From the NCBI GenBank assembly GCA_051649305.1, contig JBOFGV010000011.1:1-40998 (forward strand): a stretch of DNA of 40,998 bases, in the 5' to 3' direction. This DNA comes from JADCCX01 sp051649305 (GTDB lineage Bacteria; Pseudomonadota; Alphaproteobacteria; Rhizobiales; Beijerinckiaceae). The translations under genes and the position numbers were made by a program. Below the pieces are notes generated by a model. It saw only the letters and a list, made by a program, of their open reading frames with translations. It did not search any database and was not told the DNA's origin. The first letter of the stretch is position 1, and each line of letters starts with the position of its first letter. This document shows, piece by piece, positions 24,166-31,933 of this stretch.

Positions 24166-24849
24166 CTACTGCACGTCGCCGCGCTCGCGCAGCAAATGCA
24201 GAATGGCGGCGCGCAATTCCGGAATACCAATGTTCTTTTCGCTTGAGGTCATGATGACCTCGGGAAAAGCCGCGACATTCCGGGAGATTTTCTCGCGAAC
24301 CTCTGCCTTGCGGCCCTCACGCGCATTCTCATGCAGGGTGTCGGCTTTTGTGAGCACGATCTGGTAGGAAACGGCGGCCTTGTCGAGCAGGGTGAGGATA
24401 TCGAGATCCAGATCTTTCAGGCCGTGGCGGCTGTCGATCAGCACGTAGACGCGGGCGAGGTTGGCGCGGCCTTTGAGGTAGTCCTGAATCAGGCTGGTCC
24501 AGTTTGCAATCTTTTGTTTGGAGACAGCGGCATAGCCATAGCCGGGCATATCAACGAAGCTCAGCCGATCCGAGATGTTGAAGAAGTTGAGCTGCTGTGT
24601 GCGCCCCGGCGTGTGCGAGGTGCGGGCCAGCGCATTGTGGCCTGTCAGCGCATTGATAAGCGAAGACTTGCCGACGTTGGATCGTCCGGCAAAGGCGATC
24701 TCCGGGTGCTTCATCGGCGGCAGGCCGTCGATCTTGTCCGCAGCCCAGATAAAATCCGCCGGACCTGCAAAAAGCTTGCGGGCAGATTCAATGAGTTCGG
24801 CTTTGGCCTTTGCCTCGTCGGCAGCGGGCGTTTGATTGCTGTCAGTCAT
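24166..24849 (-). CDS. engB: Ribosome biogenesis GTPase EngB/YsxC
   Basis: A 227-residue cytoplasmic GTPase needed for assembly of the 50S subunit. G1 GRSNVGKSS is at residues 55-63, G3 DMPGYG and G4 TKAD follow, and TSHTPGRTQQLNFF is a typical switch region. An N-terminal extension of about 30 residues is usual in Alphaproteobacteria. It is convergent with the flavoprotein and 42 bases downstream of the start-side neighbour, the GST gene, is read in the same direction. Confidence 0.95.
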   Translation of the reverse strand: MTDSNQTPAADEAKAKAELIESARKLFAGPADFIWAADKIDGLPPMKHPEIAFAGRSNVGKSSLINALTGHNALARTSHTPGRTQQLNFFNISDRLSFVDMPGYGYAAVSKQKIANWTSLIQDYLKGRANLARVYVLIDSRHGLKDLDLDILTLLDKAAVSYQIVLTKADTLHENAREGRKAEVREKISRNVAAFPEVIMTSSEKNIGIPELRAAILHLLRERGDVQ

Positions 24850-24891
24850 GCCTCCCTCTGCCTCTTGCAGCAGAAAGACGCAACTGAAAGC

Positions 24892-25554
24892 TTATGCCGG
24901 TTCCGCGTTGCGGGCTACCATCATGGCTTTGAAGGCAGGGCGCGCCTGACAGGCTTCGATCCACTTCGAGAGATGCGGGCGCGGAGCAAACAGCTCTCCT
25001 GCGGGTTGCGCATAACGGAACACTTCCGCCAGATTGATGTCTGCCACTGTGAAGCGGTTGCCCACGATGAACCCGCCGTGTGATGCCAGATGCGCTTCCA
25101 GCACATCGAACGGGCGCTGCACAGCTGCTACCGAGGCGGCAGCTAGCGCATGGTCACGCTCGGCTTCCGGCTTCGCCAGACGGTTGTAGAGAATGTGGAT
25201 GGTGTGCGGCTCGCACTCGGTCATCGCCCAGAGCGTCCACATGGTCATCATGCCGTCTTCCTGAAGGTTGGCAGGTGCCAGCGGGCCACCGAACTTCTTG
25301 GCGATGTAGAGATTGATCGCCAGTGATTCATGCATGACCATGTCGCCATCCGAGATCGATGGAATCAGGCCATTCGGGTTGACCTTGCGAAATTCTGGCG
25401 AGGCCGTGTTCAGTGGCGCATCTGCCGCGGAAGGATCAGCCAGACGGTAGACTTGAATGACCGGAATATGCTCGTAGCTTGCACCCAGCTCGTTCAGCAG
25501 CCAGACATTGCGGGAGGCGCGTGAGCGCAGGACACCGTAGAGTTTCAGGGACAT
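24892..25554 (-). CDS. Glutathione S-transferase family protein
   Basis: A 220-residue cytoplasmic protein. The N-terminal thioredoxin-like domain (residues 1-85) has SRASRNVWLLNELG with a serine or arginine near the catalytic place, NPNGLIPSISDGDMVMHESLAINLYIA with the conserved cis-Pro and glutathione-binding ES. The C-terminal helical domain ends with FTVADINLAEVFRYA. ATG 25554 fits the family; the longer frame to 25641 is ignored. The substrate is unknown. Confidence 0.9.
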   Translation of the reverse strand: MSLKLYGVLRSRASRNVWLLNELGASYEHIPVIQVYRLADPSAADAPLNTASPEFRKVNPNGLIPSISDGDMVMHESLAINLYIAKKFGGPLAPANLQEDGMMTMWTLWAMTECEPHTIHILYNRLAKPEAERDHALAAASVAAVQRPFDVLEAHLASHGGFIVGNRFTVADINLAEVFRYAQPAGELFAPRPHLSKWIEACQARPAFKAMMVARNAEPA

Positions 25555-25641
25555 AACACACTCCATTTTATTGTCGTCTGTGACTGATCTTGCTGGCATG
25601 AACCAACAAATTCCGGTGATGTTTCCATCACGCAAATACAT

Positions 25642-26136
25642 TCATTGGCTAACAACGCCTGACACATTGGTCATTGCACCTTCCACCAATTCGCGCAGCA
25701 GCACGCGGGAAGGATCAACCGGGCCGGGCATGGTGATTGTGCCCATGGGCACGCGCTTGAAACCAACGCGGCTGTAATAGGGTTCATCTCCCACCAGCAG
25801 CACAAGGCGGTGGCCTTTTTCGCGTGCGGCCTCCAGCGACTGCTCGATCAACATGCGGCCGATCCCCTTGGAGCGAAAGGCAGGATCAACCGTCAGCGGA
25901 CCAAGCAACAGGGCAGGGTGTTTGCCAATCCTGATCTGCGTGAGGCGGATGGAACCCACCACCAGTGTGCTGACACGCGCCACCAGAGACAGCTCCTGCG
26001 AATGGGGATTGCCTTCCCGCAGGCGGAAAGCCGTGCGGGCAAAACGACCGGGACCAAAGGCGCGCTCTTCCAGCAAATCAATCGCTGGCTGATCCGCCAG
26101 ACGTTCGTTTGAAACAACAATATCCAGACCGGCCAT
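25642..26136 (-). CDS. GNAT family N-acetyltransferase
   Basis: A 164-residue protein with the acetyl-CoA-binding motif of GNAT enzymes: LLGPLTVDPAFRSKGIGRML (about residues 75-94), then LVLLVGDEPYYSRVGFKRVP. The pattern is that of YhbS-like acetyltransferases found widely in Rhizobiales. The acceptor substrate is unknown. It lies 32 bases downstream of the threonine aldolase gene and may share its transcript. Confidence 0.88.
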   Translation of the reverse strand: MAGLDIVVSNERLADQPAIDLLEERAFGPGRFARTAFRLREGNPHSQELSLVARVSTLVVGSIRLTQIRIGKHPALLLGPLTVDPAFRSKGIGRMLIEQSLEAAREKGHRLVLLVGDEPYYSRVGFKRVPMGTITMPGPVDPSRVLLRELVEGAMTNVSGVVSQ

Positions 26137-26168
26137 TACGACAATCTCACCATATTAGAACCAGTGTC

Positions 26169-27224
26169 TCAGCCTGCTGCCATGGCACGCAGCAGCGAAT
26201 CAATGTCCGCATCCTGCGTTTGCCAGCTGCAAACCAGACGGCAAAGCACCTCGCCTGCTCCAGGCTTTTGATCCGCTGCCATCGATTCATGCCGCCAGCG
26301 ATAGAATTTAAAGCCTTGTGACAGGAGCTTTTGTTCCAGTGCTTCCGGTATAACGGCGAAGACCTCGTTGCCATCGGTAGGCCACGCAAGCCGCGCGTTT
26401 GGCAAGGCCGCAATGCCGGTGGAAAGCCGTTTGGCAGCGTGGTTGGCCGTTGTGGCCAGCTCCAGCCAGTGATCATTGGCAAGCCAGCCGTTGAACTGGC
26501 CCGAAAGCAGGCGGCCCTTGGAGATGAGATGGCCGCCGCGCATGCGCCGGTAGTTCGCGGTTTCAGCCAGTGCCTTGTCAAAGAAGATCACGGCTTCTGC
26601 CGCCAGTGCCCCGTTCTTGGTGGCACCCAGACAAAGCACATCCACCCCGGCTTTCCATGTGAGGGCAGCGGGTGATTCATTGCTGCTGACCAACGCATTG
26701 GTGAAACGTGCACCATCGAGATGCACCTTGAGGCCGTGGCCATGGGCAACAGCCGCGAGGGCAGCCGTTTCATCAGCCGTGTAGCGCGTACCGCATTCCG
26801 TGAGGTTGGTCAGCGACAGCGAGGCAGGTTTGACGGAGTGAATGCCACGGCGGGGAGCGGACAGCGTGGCTTCCAGATCAGCGGACAGAATCTTGCCGCC
26901 GACACCCGCCAGAGGCGTGATCTTGGCTCCGCCTGTCCACTGCTCCGGGCCACCGCATTCATCGGTCATCACATGGGCATCCTGATGGCAAATGACTTCG
27001 CCCCAGGGTGGCGTTATGCAGGCCAGAGCCAGACCGTTGGCGGCTGTGCCTGTGCTCATAAGAAACACACCGACATCTTTCTCGAAGATTTCAGAAAATC
27101 GCTTCTCAATGGATTGAGCCAGTTCATCATCGCCGTAGGAGGCCATGGCGCCTGTGTTGGCTGCCAGCAGCGCTTCCATCACCTTGGGGCTCGCGCCCAC
27201 AACATTGTCTGATCCAAAATGCAT
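26169..27224 (-). CDS. Low-specificity L-threonine aldolase family (PLP-dependent)
   Basis: A 351-residue enzyme that cleaves threonine to glycine and acetaldehyde, or related beta-hydroxy amino acids. It begins MHFGSDNVVGASPKVMEALL. VHLDGARFTNAL and the PLP lysine in LGATKNGALAAEAVIFF (about residue 205) are clear. RRMRGGHLISKGRL is typical of the family. It is divergent from the gap promoter region. Confidence 0.9.
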   Translation of the reverse strand: MHFGSDNVVGASPKVMEALLAANTGAMASYGDDELAQSIEKRFSEIFEKDVGVFLMSTGTAANGLALACITPPWGEVICHQDAHVMTDECGGPEQWTGGAKITPLAGVGGKILSADLEATLSAPRRGIHSVKPASLSLTNLTECGTRYTADETAALAAVAHGHGLKVHLDGARFTNALVSSNESPAALTWKAGVDVLCLGATKNGALAAEAVIFFDKALAETANYRRMRGGHLISKGRLLSGQFNGWLANDHWLELATTANHAAKRLSTGIAALPNARLAWPTDGNEVFAVIPEALEQKLLSQGFKFYRWRHESMAADQKPGAGEVLCRLVCSWQTQDADIDSLLRAMAAG

Positions 27225-27257
27225 TGACGCTATTCCGAGGGTTAAGGGGCCGTTTTA

Positions 27258-27285
27258 TTGACAGTCTGGTTACAGGTGGTATCAG
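27258..27285 (+). promoter_or_regulatory. Promoter of gap with an operator-like palindrome
   Basis: TTGACA (27258-27263), 16 bases, TATCAG (27280-27285) is a good sigma-70 promoter. Inside it TGGTTAC (27267-27273) and GGTATCA (27278-27284) form an imperfect palindrome with a 4-base centre that covers the spacer and the -10 box. LacI/GalR-family regulators of carbon metabolism bind sites of this shape. The leader to the gap start is about 155 bases. Confidence 0.5.
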
Positions 27286-27447
27286 ACCGCCATTCTCCCG
27301 CAACACTTTTGCGGCTTGTGCAGTTTCATCTGGATTTCTGCGTTTTATTCACCGGAAGTTCAACTGTTTCGCGTTTTGTGCAAGTCACAATTTGGGCAAG
27401 CTCCAAACAAGGGTTTAGCCCCATCTGATCAGAAGAGGACCTTCCCC

Positions 27448-28455
27448 ATGGCAGTTCGTGTTTTCATCAACGGTTTTGGCCGCATCGGTCGTAACGTGCT
27501 TCGCGCCATCGTTGAATCCAAGCGCAAGGATATCGTTGTTGTCGGAATCAATGATCTTGGACCTGTGGAAACCAACGCGCATCTCCTGCGCTTCGATTCG
27601 ATCCATGGCCGTTTCCCGGCTGATGTGACGGTTGATGGCGACAAGATTGTCGTCAATGGCAAGAAGATCCTCGTCACCGCGATCAAGGACCCTGCCCAGC
27701 TGCCACACGCCAAGCTCAAGGTTGATGTGGCGATGGAATGCACCGGCATCTTCACCAGCCGCGACAAGGCTGCTGCCCACCTCACAGCGGGCGCCAAGCG
27801 CGTCATCGTTTCGGCTCCTGCTGATGGCGCTGACCTCACTGTTGTCTACGGCGTCAACCATGACAAATTGACCAAGAAGCATCTCGTCATCTCGAATGCG
27901 TCCTGCACCACCAACTGCCTCGTGCCGGTTGTGAAGGTTCTGCATGATGCCATCGGCATCGAGAAGGGCATGATGACCACGATCCATTCCTACACCAATG
28001 ACCAGCCCTCGCTGGACCAGATGCACAAAGATCTCTACCGCGCCCGCGCTGCAGCTGTGTCGATGATCCCGACATCAACCGGTGCAGCGAAAGCTGTTGG
28101 TCTGGTGCTGCCAGAGCTTGCCGGCAAGCTCGATGGCATTTCGGTGCGTGTGCCAACCCCCAACGTCTCGGTTGTTGACCTCAAGTTCATTGCTAAGCGC
28201 GCCACCACAGTGAAGGAAATCAACGATGCCATCATCAAGGCATCGGATGGCAAGCTGAAGGGCATTCTGGGCTACACCGATAAGCCAAACGTTTCGATCG
28301 ACTTCAACCATGATCCGCATTCCTCCGTGTTCCACCTTGACCAGACCAAGGTCATGGACGGCACCTTCTGCTCAATCCTCAGCTGGTATGACAACGAGTG
28401 GGGCTTCTCGAACCGGATGAGCGACACGGCTGTGGCCATGGCGAAGCTGATCTGA
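27448..28455 (+). CDS. gap: Glyceraldehyde-3-phosphate dehydrogenase, type I
   Basis: A 335-residue glycolytic/gluconeogenic enzyme. INGFGRIGRNVLRA binds NAD(P), the catalytic cysteine is C153 in SNASCTTNCL, and SWYDNEWGFSNRM ends the protein as usual. The longer frame from 27316 has no family similarity before ATG 27448. The motif after the second strand is GINDLGPVE. It is the first gene of the gap-pgk-fba cluster. A strong terminator starts 20 bases past its stop, inside the next reading frame. Confidence 0.97.
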   Translation: MAVRVFINGFGRIGRNVLRAIVESKRKDIVVVGINDLGPVETNAHLLRFDSIHGRFPADVTVDGDKIVVNGKKILVTAIKDPAQLPHAKLKVDVAMECTGIFTSRDKAAAHLTAGAKRVIVSAPADGADLTVVYGVNHDKLTKKHLVISNASCTTNCLVPVVKVLHDAIGIEKGMMTTIHSYTNDQPSLDQMHKDLYRARAAAVSMIPTSTGAAKAVGLVLPELAGKLDGISVRVPTPNVSVVDLKFIAKRATTVKEINDAIIKASDGKLKGILGYTDKPNVSIDFNHDPHSSVFHLDQTKVMDGTFCSILSWYDNEWGFSNRMSDTAVAMAKLI

Positions 28456-28464
28456 GCCGTAGCC

Positions 28465-29040
28465 GTGAAACCCTCGCTCCCGTTGATCTCACCCGTGATA
28501 TTGGCGGGAGCGTTTTTTTGTTGTGTGAATGCGGTGCAGGCGCAGGGGTTTCAGGACCCTTCGACGGGCTTTGGGGTTAAGCCACCAGCGCCTTTCAAAG
28601 CGGAACAGACCACCAATCGCAGGCAGTTTGATGTTGGCGTTGGCATTTCGTCTTCCACGGGCAAGCCTGCGCCCAAAGGCACTGGCACCCATGTTTGCGA
28701 AGCCGGGTTTAAGGCGGCTCCGCAGAATGCCGATCTCAGCATTGCTGACATCAACAAGCTCACGGATACACCTCAAAGACAGAAACAGGTGCGTGACACG
28801 ATTGAGATGATCTTTCTGGTTACGAGGACGCGCACATTTACATTGCAGGGCGTGCGGGGCTTGGAATTCGAGGGGCGGCCCAGGTTTGGTCCGGATGCCG
28901 AGAATGCCCGGATGATGATGTCAATGATTGAAACGCCAAAGGGCCGCGTAACGAAGGTTTGCGTCACCAGCCGCGCTGAGATCGATAAGGCATTGCCGCA
29001 GTTTCGTGCCATTCGCGCGGGTCTGACCCTTCCTAAATAA
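28465..29040 (+). CDS. Exported protein of unknown function, paralogue 1
   Basis: A 191-residue protein from a GTG start, with a signal peptide ending near VQA-QGFQD. I do not recognise the family. The mature part has FQDPSTGFGVKPPAPFKAEQ, a VCEAGFKAA cysteine, and RTFTLQGVRGLEFEG; two cysteines (HVCEAG and KVCVTS) could form a disulfide. The next gene is a diverged copy with the same skeleton. No ribosome site is visible before GTG 28465, and the signal-peptide codons lie over a strong terminator hairpin. Confidence 0.7.
   Translation: MKPSLPLISPVILAGAFFCCVNAVQAQGFQDPSTGFGVKPPAPFKAEQTTNRRQFDVGVGISSSTGKPAPKGTGTHVCEAGFKAAPQNADLSIADINKLTDTPQRQKQVRDTIEMIFLVTRTRTFTLQGVRGLEFEGRPRFGPDAENARMMMSMIETPKGRVTKVCVTSRAEIDKALPQFRAIRAGLTLPK
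28475..28519 (+). terminator. Rho-independent terminator of gap, inside the next gene
   Basis: CGCTCCCG (28475-28482) pairs with CGGGAGCG (28505-28512), with an inner TCAC/GTGA stem, and T7 follows at 28513-28519. It is a textbook terminator 20 bases behind gap. It covers codons 4-18 of the downstream signal peptide, so ribosomes starting at GTG 28465 would open it. Confidence 0.85.
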
Positions 29041-29074
29041 ACTCATTTTCCAGTGCTAAAGCAGGAAAACCGCT

Positions 29075-29149
29075 ATGACCTTCAAAACACTCTCGGTATT
29101 CGATTGGTCAATACCTATTGACCACCGTCTCACGCAAAGGGAGAAGTAA
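29075..29149 (+). pseudogene. Duplicated 5' fragment of pgk
   Basis: Bases 29075-29094 are identical to the first 20 bases of pgk (29776-29795). The fragment then departs from pgk and runs 24 codons to a stop (TAA 29147-29149). Behind the repeat a small hairpin GGTCAAT/ATTGACC (29106-29123) is seen. It is best read as a scar of the event that placed the second paralogue in front of pgk, not as a working gene. Confidence 0.7.
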
Positions 29150-29160
29150 GGAGAACAGCA

Positions 29161-29760
29161 ATGTGCTTCTACCCTCGCTACTCAATCAAGTGCGTTGCTA
29201 TCCAGGCGGTTGCATTTAGCGTATTTGCCTCAGCTATGATTGTCCCTTGCCAAGCCTTCGTTCAGGATGCTGCTACAGGCTTTGGAATACGTCTGCCCGA
29301 ACCTTTCGTCGCCGAGCAGCTTGGCGGGCGATCAGAGTACGATGTTGGTTTTGGTATAATCTCCAAGAGCGGGAAACCTCAAAAATACGTTCTGCAAGAC
29401 GGTGGAGGGCATCTCTGTCAAGCGAGCTTTAAAGCAGTGGCAATCAATGCTTCGATATCGCGACAAGCAAGGAATGCACTGATTGATGGGCCGGAATGGG
29501 TAGATCAAGCGCGCGCAACCTTTGAACCTGTTTTGAATATCTCGCTTCAGCAGCGCTTTACAATACAGGGCTATCGCGGAATCGAATTTCAAGGCCATTC
29601 AAAAACTGGTGGAAGACTAGAGAATTTTCGCTTCTTCATATCAATCGCTGATACTCAAAAAGGTCGTGTAGTGCTGAGTTGTGTAACATCGAAAGACGAC
29701 TACCCCAAGGCCTTGCGGCAGTTCCGTAATATCCGGGCCAACTTAATCCTTCCAAAATAG
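29161..29760 (+). CDS. Exported protein of unknown function, paralogue 2
   Basis: A 199-residue protein with a signal peptide (cut near CQA-FVQDA). It shares the skeleton of the preceding gene: QDAATGFGIRLPEPFVAEQ, YDVGFGIISKSGKP, HLCQASFKA, RFTIQGYRGIEFQG and a closing FRNIRANLILPK. The ribosome site AAGGAG is strong. Base use is visibly more A/T-rich than in gap, pgk and paralogue 1, which suggests a separate origin rather than a recent tandem copy. Function unknown. Confidence 0.75.
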   Translation: MCFYPRYSIKCVAIQAVAFSVFASAMIVPCQAFVQDAATGFGIRLPEPFVAEQLGGRSEYDVGFGIISKSGKPQKYVLQDGGGHLCQASFKAVAINASISRQARNALIDGPEWVDQARATFEPVLNISLQQRFTIQGYRGIEFQGHSKTGGRLENFRFFISIADTQKGRVVLSCVTSKDDYPKALRQFRNIRANLILPK

Positions 29761-29775
29761 CCAGCGGATAAACAA

Positions 29776-30960
29776 ATGACCTTCAAAACACTCTCAGACC
29801 TGATCCCGCGCGGCAAGCGCATCCTGTTGCGCGTGGACCTCAACGCGCCCTTCGCCAATGGCGTGTTGTCCGATGCCACGCGCATCGACCGCATTATGCC
29901 GACGATCCGCGAACTTTCGGACAAGGGCGGCAAGGTGATTTTGCTGGCGCATTTCGGACGTCCAAAAGGGCGCGATGCGCATGAGTCTCTGGGGCCGGTT
30001 GTGGCTGAAGTCGCAAAGCGTCTGGGCAAGCCTGTACCGCTGGCGCAGGACTGCATCGGCATCGGGGCGCTGGCGCTGATCGAGACGATGAAAGATGGCG
30101 ATGTCATTGCACTCGAAAACACACGCTTTCATTCAGGTGAAGAGAAGAACGATCCTGCCTTTCTTGCGGCTCTCGCGGCCAATGGTGATGTCTATATCAA
30201 CGATGCTTTTTCGGCGGCACACCGCGCCCACGCCTCAACCGAAGGTCTGGCGCGCAAGCTGCCTGCTTATGCCGGCCTGACCATGGAAGCCGAATTGAAG
30301 GCACTCGACAAGGCGCTGGGCAATCCGGTGCGGCCTGTGGCTGCGCTGGTAGGCGGAGCGAAGGTTTCCACCAAGCTCGATCTTCTGGGCAATCTGGTTG
30401 GCCGCGTGCAGATGCTGATCATCGGCGGCGGCATGGCCAATACGTTTTTGGCTGCACGCGGCGTCAATGTCGGCAAATCGCTCTGCGAACATGACCTTGT
30501 GGCCACCGCCCGCGAGATCGAGGCTAAGGCCAAGAAAGCCGGTTGCCAGATCATCCTGCCGGTCGATACCGTTGTCTCGAAAGAGTTCAAGGCGGGGGCA
30601 GCCAACCGCGTCGTAGATGTATCAAAGGTGGCGGCTGACGAGATGATCCTCGATGCCGGTCCGAAGTCTGTGGCTGCTGTGAATGCAGCGCTCGCCACCG
30701 CCAAAACATTGGTCTGGAACGGCCCGATGGGTGCCTTCGAGATCGCGCCGTTTGATGCAGGCACGGTGTCTGTCGCCAAGGAGGCCGCACGCCTCACCAA
30801 GGCAGGCGCACTGGTGTCCGTGGCCGGTGGTGGGGATACGGTGTCGGCGCTCAACCACGCTGGTGCGGCTGACAGTTTCACCTATGTCTCGACAGCGGGT
30901 GGTGCTTTCCTTGAGTGGATGGAAGGCAAGGTTCTGCCCGGCGTGAAGGCGCTGGGTTGA
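29776..30960 (+). CDS. pgk: Phosphoglycerate kinase
   Basis: A 394-residue enzyme that interconverts 1,3-bisphosphoglycerate and 3-phosphoglycerate. RILLRVDLNAPF, LLAHFGRPKG, ALENTRFHSGEE, YINDAFSAAHRAHAS and the ATP-site VWNGPMGAFE and VAGGGDTVSAL are all intact. The start is set by MTFKTLSDL. It lies 15 bases past paralogue 2. The first 20 bases are repeated upstream at 29075. Confidence 0.97.
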   Translation: MTFKTLSDLIPRGKRILLRVDLNAPFANGVLSDATRIDRIMPTIRELSDKGGKVILLAHFGRPKGRDAHESLGPVVAEVAKRLGKPVPLAQDCIGIGALALIETMKDGDVIALENTRFHSGEEKNDPAFLAALAANGDVYINDAFSAAHRAHASTEGLARKLPAYAGLTMEAELKALDKALGNPVRPVAALVGGAKVSTKLDLLGNLVGRVQMLIIGGGMANTFLAARGVNVGKSLCEHDLVATAREIEAKAKKAGCQIILPVDTVVSKEFKAGAANRVVDVSKVAADEMILDAGPKSVAAVNAALATAKTLVWNGPMGAFEIAPFDAGTVSVAKEAARLTKAGALVSVAGGGDTVSALNHAGAADSFTYVSTAGGAFLEWMEGKVLPGVKALG

Positions 30961-31520
30961 CATTGGGTATCCACGGATACGCCATCGTCTGCCAGAACGA
31001 CTGCATTGCGGATGCTGACAACAAGCTTCCGCAGTCGCTGATGAACGATGCGGACTGGCAGTATTTTCAGGCAGAGCTGGATAAAGCGGCTGTTGTCGTG
31101 CTCGGGCGCGCCAGCCATGAGGCCACACCGAATGTGAAGAAGCGGCGGCGTTTGATCCTCTCACGGCAGGTCAGAGGTTTGAGCGAAAAAGCCGATGGCT
31201 GGTGGTGGAACCCGGCTGAGGTGGAATGGGCGTCAGTTGTCGACAGGCTGAAGCTGCACAACCAGCGCATTGGTGTGCCCGGCGGACAGGTAGCGTTCGA
31301 TCTGTTCCTGAAGATTGGTTTTGCTGCTTTCCATCTCTCGCGTGCGGAACGCGTGCGGCTGGCGGGTGGCCGCACAGTGTTTAGTGGTATTGGACCGGGT
31401 CGCTCAGCCGGGCAGATTCTGGTTTCAGCGGGGCTGAAAGCCGGTGACAAGCAGGTGATTGATGCGGTTGATGATGTGACTCTGACAGTGTTCCGGAGAG
31501 CGGCGGGCGTAGTCGTTTAA
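30957..31520 (+). CDS. DHFR-fold (RibD C-terminal-like) reductase
   Basis: A protein of about 187 residues with the fold of dihydrofolate reductase and the RibD C-terminal domain: GYAIVCQNDCIADADNKLP, VVVLGRASHEATPN, RRLILSRQV, VPGGQVAFDLFL and a final strand pair. The NADPH-binding G-G motif (PGGQ) is kept. No ATG is in a suitable place; TTG 30957 (overlapping the pgk stop as TTGA) or TTG 30963 is the probable start, so it is coupled to pgk. The substrate is unknown. Confidence 0.75.
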   Translation: MTLGIHGYAIVCQNDCIADADNKLPQSLMNDADWQYFQAELDKAAVVVLGRASHEATPNVKKRRRLILSRQVRGLSEKADGWWWNPAEVEWASVVDRLKLHNQRIGVPGGQVAFDLFLKIGFAAFHLSRAERVRLAGGRTVFSGIGPGRSAGQILVSAGLKAGDKQVIDAVDDVTLTVFRRAAGVVV

Positions 31521-31579
31521 ATCGCCCCTGATTCTTAACAGGCTACCTTTGGTGGCTTGGAAGTGCTAGATATCGCTCC

Positions 31580-31816
31580 ATGAGCGAGAATGTTCCAGAC
31601 GCAACATACAAAATCCTGATGAAAATTCAGGAAGATATTGCTGCGCTTCGCAAGTCTGTCGAAGATCGACTGGATAAGGCGGAAGAGACAAGCCGCAAGC
31701 ATCGGCGCGATATCGCTGGTATGCTCGTTATAATGAAGGCCACTGCCGGGGATTTTGACGAGCGCGTGACGGCGGTTGAAGAGCGCATGGATGCTCTGGA
31801 CTCTCCCCGCAGCTGA
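31580..31816 (+). CDS. Small charged coiled-coil protein
   Basis: A 78-residue, highly charged protein with heptad-like spacing (IQEDIAALRKSVEDRLDKAE, then VTAVEERMDALD) and a short nonpolar middle (AGMLVIMKATA). No family is recognised. It stands between the DHFR-like gene and fba in the same direction. It could be a real small protein; the evidence is the clean frame and helical pattern only. Confidence 0.5.
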   Translation: MSENVPDATYKILMKIQEDIAALRKSVEDRLDKAEETSRKHRRDIAGMLVIMKATAGDFDERVTAVEERMDALDSPRS

Positions 31817-31933
31817 TCATGCTGCAGCGCTAACCCCGCTCATATACCATTCACCTGAAGTCTGCTTTTCCTTCTGGCATCACCGCGCTATATGACGCGC
31901 CATTATCAATCCTGATGCGCCAAGAGGAACAGC

